From Halichoerus grypus (lineage: Eukaryota; Chordata; Mammalia; Carnivora; Phocidae): a stretch of DNA of 64,000 nt. Both the position numbers and the translations under genes were made by a program. Below are positions 58,601 through 64,000 of this stretch, in pieces. The notes under the pieces are model-generated. The model saw only the letters and a program-made list of their open reading frames with translations, was not told the origin of the DNA and made no database searches. Within the stretch, counting starts at the first letter, position 1; each line of letters starts with the position of its first letter. The stretch is taken from assembly GCF_964656455.1 (NCBI RefSeq), contig NC_135726.1:34811930-34875929 (forward strand). The letters run 5' to 3'.

Positions 58601-61510
58601 ACATTAAAAAATATCTTTCACATAAGAACCAAAAACTTAAAAAGATTAACAAAAAAAATGGCAATTGGTCTGATAACCAAGTTTTAAAAAGTTTACTATT
58701 TAGCCATTAGTACTTTCCATATTCAAGAGCATAGTCATAAGTAAACATGGCTTTGCTCTTTTCCTGGGGAGCTAAATATTTTGAAAACACAGGAAATGAA
58801 ATCGGAATACAAAGTAACTTCCATAATAAGAGAATACTCAGAAAAACACATGGAGAAAGGAAGAAGAGAACTCTTATAACTTTCACGTTACTTTAATATT
58901 ATCCTCTAAATCTCATCCAAATTTAAACCAACTTCGAAGATGTATTCACCCTGAAACCAAAATACCTAGAATCCATCAATCACTTAGACTGACAGCCCAA
59001 ATATAGGACTACTAGGCCCTACATCCAAATATCAGATTCACTATATGTATATTTTTCCTGTTAACCTGTTCATACATGAATATTAGCTCATTAAAATAGA
59101 ATAATTTTTCATTCATGGTATCATTTCTTAAATCTCTCTTAACTCTGATAATTAATAAATGAACAACGAATGAGTGAAGCTGACTCTCAACAATGAGATT
59201 AATGCTTAACTGTCCTTCCTACAATTTGAAAGTCTCAACTACTCATCTCTACCCACAAAATTGAGCCCAACAAAAGCTTGCTGCAGTAGCTATCACTGTC
59301 AGAGTCAAGTGCTCTCTCCTTTGAGGAAAATAAACAAGATAGGAGTCGATCTCCTCTCTCAAGGAACAGACCCTGGTGATATATAGTCCCTAAACAAGAT
59401 GAATAAAGCAAAACAAAAGATTGCACGTGGCAATACACAATTATGTTCCAAATGACTGGCTTAGATGAAAGAATACTAATGATAATAAACCTCTTAAATT
59501 AATAGGAGAAAAATAATAGGGAACTTGGGGGACTTTCTGGAGAAGGTAAACTAGAATTATGAATTTGGGTGGATCGGGGAGCAAGTAGGGTGGTTAGAGC
59601 AAAGCAGCAGAGAAATAAATGGGTATGAGATGTTGGGAATCTGTGAGTATAGAAAATAGGACCTATGGTTTATCCTTAGGCTGATAATTAATAAAGTTAG
59701 TTGCATGCCAAATCAGTCTGCCTTGAATTGAATTTTTAAAAGATACAATCTAAGTAGGGAAACTTATAAATAATGAAGTAAAATGGCAAATTTGGCAATT
59801 CCTGACATTATTTGATTAATATAAACAGCTTCTATTTTCTGGCCAAAATCAGTGGCTTATTTACCTAAATTCAAAGTATTTGTTAAGGTCTCTTTCTCTG
59901 CCAGCCTCTAAGAAGTATGCACAAAAGGAAAAATAATCTCATAATGTTACCATATTTTAACACTGAGATCAAAGGTTAGTTAACTGTATTGTTTGGCTAA
60001 CCTCTTAAAAAATATACCATGCTTTAGGTATATAACCCAGGTTTACAGGAGAATAAAATTCATCCAAAGCCACTATTCCTTATCAGAATCAACTTTTGCT
60101 AAAAGCCATCAAGGAAAACCTACATATGGAGTTAATTATCACCTTCCTTAAATTATCAGACACATTAATTTTAGGACTGTAAATTTCAAAGGAAGCTACA
60201 TATGTCTCCATTGCTTTGAACACTTTTCATAATATGAGTAATCTCTCTAGTCATCACCTTTAGATTCTGGCCTTAGCTCATCTGTTAGTATCTTAATTTC
60301 TCCAATTAAAGACACATTATATGAAAGGACGTTTTATATATACATATGTCATTGTAAAATATCTGATTAGCTTTGGATATTTTATTTTAATCTTCCATTT
60401 TCTAAAATCATCACAACTCTGCCATAATATCCCAACTCCAGCAAAAGAACATATTTTAAGACTGGTAGTTCAAACTTTAATCCCCAAATTGAGTTTCTGC
60501 AATTGTGTCCTAGTAAATACACTAGAATTTGATTCAACCTGACTACTGTCATGGGGACTTGAGTTTCAGTGATGGGTAAGAGCTGCACTGAACCATCTAC
60601 TCCAGGCTCCATGACCACAACAAACATTTCTGAGATGGTACCAAGGTGACATCTATGACCATAAGATACTGCTGATCTCTTTAGTCTCAATTCAAAGTGA
60701 AATTATTTGAATTTCAGAAAGACAGTCTGGGTCTTTCTTTTCCCCATTAATCACTTCTCTGAACCTGAGCTAATGGGCTTGCTGCCCTCATCCAGCATCA
60801 AACAATCAAACAATGAAACTGGTCAGTATATCTACTATACATGAAATCTTTTCTATTCTTCCTAAAACAAAACCAACACCACGCTGATGACACCACATTC
60901 TTCCCTAGTTCAGCATCAGGCTGTCTCTTAGCTTTGTGGCAGATCCTGGAAAGTGAATTCTTACAGAAATGATATTTGTTGATGGGCCTTACCCCATGCA
61001 CCATGGCTATGGGTGCAGAATGGCCAACTTTTACATACTGACCAAACAGTAGCCTCTAGTAGCCCCTCCCACAAGCCAGGCTTCTTTTCTCTACAGAAGG
61101 TCCTACTCACATAATGGAATTTTCAAACTACAGAAAGAGATGAACCTGAGTGTTAATTCTCAGGGTTTCAGAAGAGGAGAGCTGAGACTCAGAGCCAGGA
61201 ATCACAAAACTATTGCTAACAATGTCAATGGCATTTGCTGAGTGTAAATTATGATTTATTTAAATATTACTTCTAATAATATTTCTTTATATATATATAT
61301 TTCTTTATACATAATATATATTTATACAGAATATATATTGAAACCATGATGAAATATATAATTCTCACATTGAGGATTATATGAGTTATGTTTCTAAATG
61401 CTAAAATTAGCCTTTATTATAAACTTATCAGTAAAGAAATTAGGCCATTTTATCATATTTTCTTCTTAGATATTCTCTCACAAAGGAAAATAAGTTTTGA
61501 AAATAGTTTC
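58601..61510. other. PHKB intron, nothing recognised
   Basis: About 2.9 kb. Short open frames (for example 60382-60690, minus) have no recognisable similarity. An AT-rich patch is at about 61260-61345, just before the SINE. Confidence 0.35.
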
Positions 61511-61524
61511 AGAGTAAATATTTA

Positions 61525-61744
61525 TTTTATTTTTTTAAAGATTTTATTTATTTGTTAGAGAGAGAGAGAGCACAAGCAGGGGGAGCGGCAGGCAGAGGTA
61601 GAAGCAGACTCCCTGCTGAGCAAGGACCCCGATGCAGGACTCTACCCCAGGACCCTGGGATCATGACCTGAGCCAAAGGCAGACGCTTAACCCACTGAGC
61701 CACCCAGGCGTCCCTTTTTTTTTTTTTTTTAAGATTTTATTCAT
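61525..61744 (-). mobile_element. CAN-SINE, antisense, with a second tail segment
   Basis: Flanked by agagtaaatattta at 61511-61524 and 61745-61758. From right to left there is a tail remnant (61714-61744, ending in a T run with aagattttattcat), then the head (ccacccaggcgtcc, to 61713), the body and a second normal tail (ttaaagattttatttatttg). Confidence 0.93.
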
Positions 61745-61989
61745 AGAGTAAATATTTAAATAATGGGTTTTTTTCTTGAATAATAAAGCAAGTCTAATAT
61801 TTAAAAAAAGAAAGGAAGTAGAAACACATGATAGTAATAATGAAAACGAAAAGCTTTTCCACCCAATAATTCCCATAAAAATAAAAATTAACATTCATCT
61901 TATACACTGAAGTACACAAAGGGCAAAAGGCAAGTCTTTCACATTTTTCATATACGGATACCTCCTTCAAAAGTTCAATAATTAAGAAA

Positions 61990-62290
61990 ATAGTGTGGTC
62001 AAAGGTACAAACTCTCAGTTATAAAATAAATCTTGGGGATGTAATGTACAGCATGGTGACTATAGTTAATAATATTGTATTTGTATATTTGAGTGTTGCT
62101 AAGGGAATAGATCTTAAAAGTTCCCATCACAAGAAAAAAAATTCAAACTATGTATGTTGATGGATGTTAACTAGACTTAATGTGGTGATCATTTTGCAAT
62201 ATATACAAATATCCAGTCATTGTCATACACCTGAAATTAATGTTATATATCAATTCTATCTCAATGAAAATTTTAATTTAACTCAAAAAA
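61990..62290 (+). mobile_element. Old LINE-1 3' end
   Basis: Contains ggggatgtaatgtacagcat, ggtgactatagttaataata, gtcatacacctgaaattaat and ends ctatctcaatgaaaat, an ancient L1 3' UTR. Confidence 0.85.
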
Positions 62291-62717
62291 AGAAATGCCT
62301 TAAGAGTTTTCCAAGAAAAAGCACAGCTGCAAAGGTGGAAAGCATTCAAGATCGAAGATTTCCTGTACTGATAGCTTATATTCTAGATTCATTACCAAGT
62401 GGCTTTGGTTTAATTCCTGGTTTTGCCTCTGTTTCATGACCTGCAAAAAGCCATCTCAACTCTCTGACCACTCATTTTGAGAGATAGGCCCTTCCAGCTC
62501 CAAAGATCTATTACTCTCTGAGTTGCCACCAACAGGAGAAGCATTTTTTGAAAGCTCTAAATTAATTTAAAGACACATGAGCAGGTCTTCCAAAACACTG
62601 TATCAATAGTTGTTAGAAATAACAGAATACCCATGTGACCTGAAATCCCTCAAGTCTTGAAGAGGCTTCTTTGGGTTTTCATTTGAATAAAAACATTTGT
62701 TATATTAGTTCTTTTTC

Positions 62718-62743
62718 TAGCTACTGACTTTTCTAGCTACTGA
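62718..62743. repeat. Short tandem duplication
   Basis: ctagctactgactt occurs at 62718-62731 and again at 62733-62746, overlapping the left arm of the hairpin. Confidence 0.9.
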
Positions 62744-62788
62744 CTTCATGTACTTAAAAGAGCTGCGGTCTCTTTTAAGTACATGAAG
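62744..62788. repeat. Perfect 19-bp inverted repeat, 7-nt loop
   Basis: Left arm cttcatgtacttaaaagag (62744-62762), loop ctgcggt, right arm ctcttttaagtacatgaag (62770-62788). The arms are exact reverse complements. Confidence 0.97.
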
Positions 62789-63109
62789 CAATATTATAAG
62801 ATGATTAAACTCTAAAAAGATCACACGCACTTTTAAATGTGCTGTTTAGCAGGTATCTTTTTAATTTAACTGCTGTAGTGATGGGAATTTGCAAAACTAG
62901 GATTCCCTCTGATATTACCCAAGAAAAATGGAAGACAAAGAGGGATTCTACTCGTAATAGGTAACATCTGTGTGGCTACAGGAATAAAACATTATTTGTC
63001 TAAATTTCTACCTGAAATAATCAAGGAATAGTTAAGTCAGTGAACATTTGGTATATAGCTCTGCTAGAAACAGACACAAGTTAAACAAGGTCAAGAATGA
63101 ACTCTGCTT

Positions 63110-63319
63110 TGGGAGAGTTCTGGGTGGCTGGGTGGCTCAGTCAGTTAAGCATCTGCCTTCGGCTCAGGTCATAATCCCAGGATCCTGGGATCGAGACCCG
63201 CATCGGGCTCCTTGCTCCGTGAGGAGCCTGCTTCTCTCTCTGTCTGCCGCTCTCCCTGCTTGTGTGCGCTCTCTCTCATTCTCTCTGACAAATAAATAAA
63301 TAAAATTTAAAAAAAATAT
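63110..63319 (+). mobile_element. CAN-SINE, 13-bp target-site duplication
   Basis: Head ggctgggtggctcagtcagt, tail caaataaataaataaaattt. Flanked by atgaactctgctt at 63097-63109 and 63320-63332. Confidence 0.95.
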
Positions 63320-63335
63320 ATGAACTCTGCTTAGA

Positions 63336-63515
63336 GCAGTTGTTCTCATCCTTGGCTGCAAATTAGAATTCCTGGGCAGTACAGGAAAACTTCAACACCA
63401 AGGCCTCCCCCAGACCAATTCAATCAGAATCTTTAGGACTAGAGCCCATGCATCAGTATTGTTTTTTAAGTTCCTCAAATAATTCCAATGCACAGCCAAG
63501 ATTGAGAAATTATGG
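63336..63515 (+). mobile_element. hAT-type non-autonomous DNA transposon (MER type)
   Basis: Imperfect terminal inverted repeats: gttctcatccttggctgcaa at the left and cagccaagattgagaaat at the right, with a short internal region (aggcctcccccagaccaatt). Typical of small hAT-Charlie elements. Confidence 0.7.
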
Positions 63516-63579
63516 CTGGGTAACAATACCGGCAATATACTTATAACTCAAAATCAGAATGCATAAAAAATCAATTCAG

Positions 63580-63768
63580 GGGTGCCTGGGTGGCTCAGTT
63601 GTTAAGCGTCTGCCTTCGGCTCAGGTCATGATCCCAGGGTCCTGGGATCGAGCCCCACATCGGTCTCCCTGCTCAGCGGGAAGCCTGCTTCTCCCTCTCC
63701 CACTCCCCCTGCTTGTGTTCCCTCTCTCGCTGTGTCTCTCTCTGTCAAATAAATAAAATCTTAAAAAA
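63580..63768 (+). mobile_element. CAN-SINE, young, 15-bp target-site duplication
   Basis: Head gggtgcctgggtggctcagt, then tail caaataaataaaatctt(A)n. Flanked by aaaaaatcaattcag at 63565-63579 and 63769-63783. Almost the same sequence as 25938-26132. Confidence 0.97.
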
Positions 63769-63783
63769 AAAAAATCAATTCAG

Positions 63784-64000
63784 TGCTTTTAGAGTTATGG
63801 CTAAGAGCTCTATGAGAGCTTTCTGGGAAAAGCAGGCTGAAGGTAGAGCCCTGAGAGATAAGGAGTTGGGAAAGGTGCCATTATGTGTGTGGGTATCTAG
63901 GTAGGTGGAGGGGGTATATACCAGATACATAAGCTACATGTGCTAAGATTCGAGTACATCAAAGGAGATGGCACAGCTGCAAAAAAGAGCTGACCACTAC
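63784..64000. other. End of window, nothing recognised
   Basis: Unique-looking intronic sequence. Confidence 0.35.

Larger units (their letters stand above)
62291..63096. other. Non-coding stretch containing a perfect hairpin
   Basis: No exon recognised. The only structure is the hairpin at 62744-62788 and the adjacent 15-bp-period duplication. Confidence 0.4.

Noticed and set aside
60382..60690. 102-codon open frame on the minus strand (starts MRLKRSAVSYGHRC), considered as a gene or PHKB exon
   Set aside because: No similarity to PHKB or any family I recognise, no suitable splice sites at its ends, and a length that chance allows in this much sequence.
1..64000. CRISPR array, operon or other prokaryotic system
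   Set aside because: Regularly spaced short repeats are absent and the content is clearly mammalian (introns, L1, SINE, MIR).

Overview
The window is mammalian nuclear DNA. It is AT-rich, its coding sequence is split by GT-AG introns, and it is full of LINE-1 elements, tRNA-Lys-derived CAN-SINEs, MIRs and older repeats. CAN-SINEs (heads like 'gcctgggtggctcag', a CT-rich body and AATAAA-type tails) are restricted to Carnivora. The youngest copies look more like the arctoid type (bear, seal or mustelid) than the dog SINEC_Cf type. That refinement is inference.

The only host gene I can support is PHKB, the beta regulatory subunit of phosphorylase kinase, on the minus strand. Six consecutive internal coding exons lie at 57803-57898, 56492-56689, 52923-52980, 52061-52138, 43367-43525 and 31885-31979. 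All exon phases join, all boundaries are AG/GT, and the 228 codons are open. They cover roughly residues 259-486 of the ~1,090-residue protein, in the glucoamylase-like part. The preceding exon is not found up to 64000. The following exon is not found down to 1, so 1-31884 is read as one long, repeat-filled intron.

Repeat layout: 1-11350 holds an LTR, SINEs, MIRs and old L1/HAL1-like remnants. At 11353-25377 there is a three-level nest: an old HAL1-like sequence was invaded by a full-length L1 (L1-A), whose ORF2 was then invaded by a second, related full-length L1 (L1-B, 16778-23906, 17-bp target-site duplication). 25378-31884 holds SINEs, a truncated L1 and an ERV LTR. 32030-34470 is a decayed L1 carrying an apparent SINE/L1 chimeric insertion. 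44380-50779 is a third full-length L1 (L1-C) on the minus strand, in the same sense as PHKB, with a 19-bp target-site duplication. 52000-64000 holds three clusters of features: PHKB exons with MIRs and SINEs, a long unnamed ancient repeat with a hAT-type element inside it, and a perfect 19-bp hairpin near 62.75 kb.

I see no previously undescribed gene system. The notable signals are in the retroelement biology: the nesting, a premature ORF1 stop shared by L1-A and L1-B, a duplicated 3' UTR module, recurrent G-quadruplex motifs and a chimeric insertion. Others are the hairpin and possible effects of repeats on PHKB splicing. Edges of old repeats are approximate.
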